The position numbers were made by a program, and so were the translations under genes. Below, one piece after another: positions 14,140 through 14,152 of a stretch of 14,152 nt of DNA. The first letter of the stretch is position 1, and each line of letters begins with the position of its first letter. This DNA is from Euryarchaeota archaeon UBA86 (GTDB taxonomy: Archaea; Thermoplasmatota; Poseidoniia; Poseidoniales; Thalassarchaeaceae): NCBI GenBank assembly GCA_002503055.1, contig DAQX01000003.1, positions 1-14,152 on the forward strand, given 5' to 3'. Under the pieces are notes generated by a model. That model was not told the DNA's origin, ran no database searches, and saw only the letters and a list, made by a program, of their open reading frames with translations.

Positions 14140-14152
14140 TCGCTTGGGTACC

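Noticed and set aside
1..14152. tRNA genes, rRNA, CRISPR arrays, insertion sequences, toxin-antitoxin or defence genes
   Set aside because: None seen on either strand. The window is almost fully occupied by the listed genes, and no direct DNA repeats with regular spacing were noticed by eye.

Overview
The window looks like a piece of a marine planktonic archaeon, most likely a Marine Group II euryarchaeon (Candidatus Poseidoniales) or a close relative. This is inference: there is no rRNA or other marker gene here. It rests on aspartate carbamoyltransferase encoded as adjacent catalytic and regulatory genes, secreted proteins built from PKD/Ig/CARDB-like modules with a C-terminal membrane anchor, Shine-Dalgarno sites of the GGTGA/GAGGAG kind mixed with genes that lack any (probably leaderless), tightly packed short operons, and a bacterial-type ThrRS beside an O2-dependent tRNA hydroxylase, which fits an aerobic surface-water lifestyle.

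Layout. (1) 1-190, minus: the start of a small membrane protein cut by the left edge; it has no complete open frame and is easily missed. (2) 247-2461, minus: pyrB, pyrI, then a predicted secreted lipoprotein, reading leftwards. pyrB and pyrI overlap by one base. (3) 2576-8699, plus: an HddA/GHMP-type sugar kinase, a 1125-residue membrane-anchored serine hydrolase (beta-lactamase/S12 fold plus Ig-like modules), and a 571-residue membrane protein whose cytoplasmic part is built from about five helical repeats of roughly 62 residues. (4) 8700-12454, minus: arcC (carbamate kinase), thrS (bacterial-type threonyl-tRNA synthetase) and trhO (tRNA U34 hydroxylase) in one probable operon. (5) 12508-13653, plus: a COG3199-type ATP-NAD kinase-like protein, divergent from arcC. 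(6) 13711-14139, plus: a four-helix membrane protein of unknown function.

How it fits together. PyrBI commits carbamoyl phosphate to pyrimidines, and ArcC interconverts carbamoyl phosphate with ATP plus carbamate, so two enzymes of that metabolite lie within about 10 kb. ThrS and TrhO both act on tRNA, and tRNA-Thr with U34 is one of the tRNAs expected to carry the TrhO modification. The sugar kinase, surface hydrolase and membrane repeat protein are co-oriented with short gaps. They may form a cell-surface module, but no substrate or partner can be read from the sequence.

The best candidates for something undescribed are the repeat protein with its cluster, the archaeal S12 hydrolase fused to Ig-like modules and an interrupted EF-hand-like loop, and the thrS-trhO pairing. 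I see no tRNA, rRNA, CRISPR array, insertion sequence or integrase. Coding density is very high and no gap exceeds about 115 bases.
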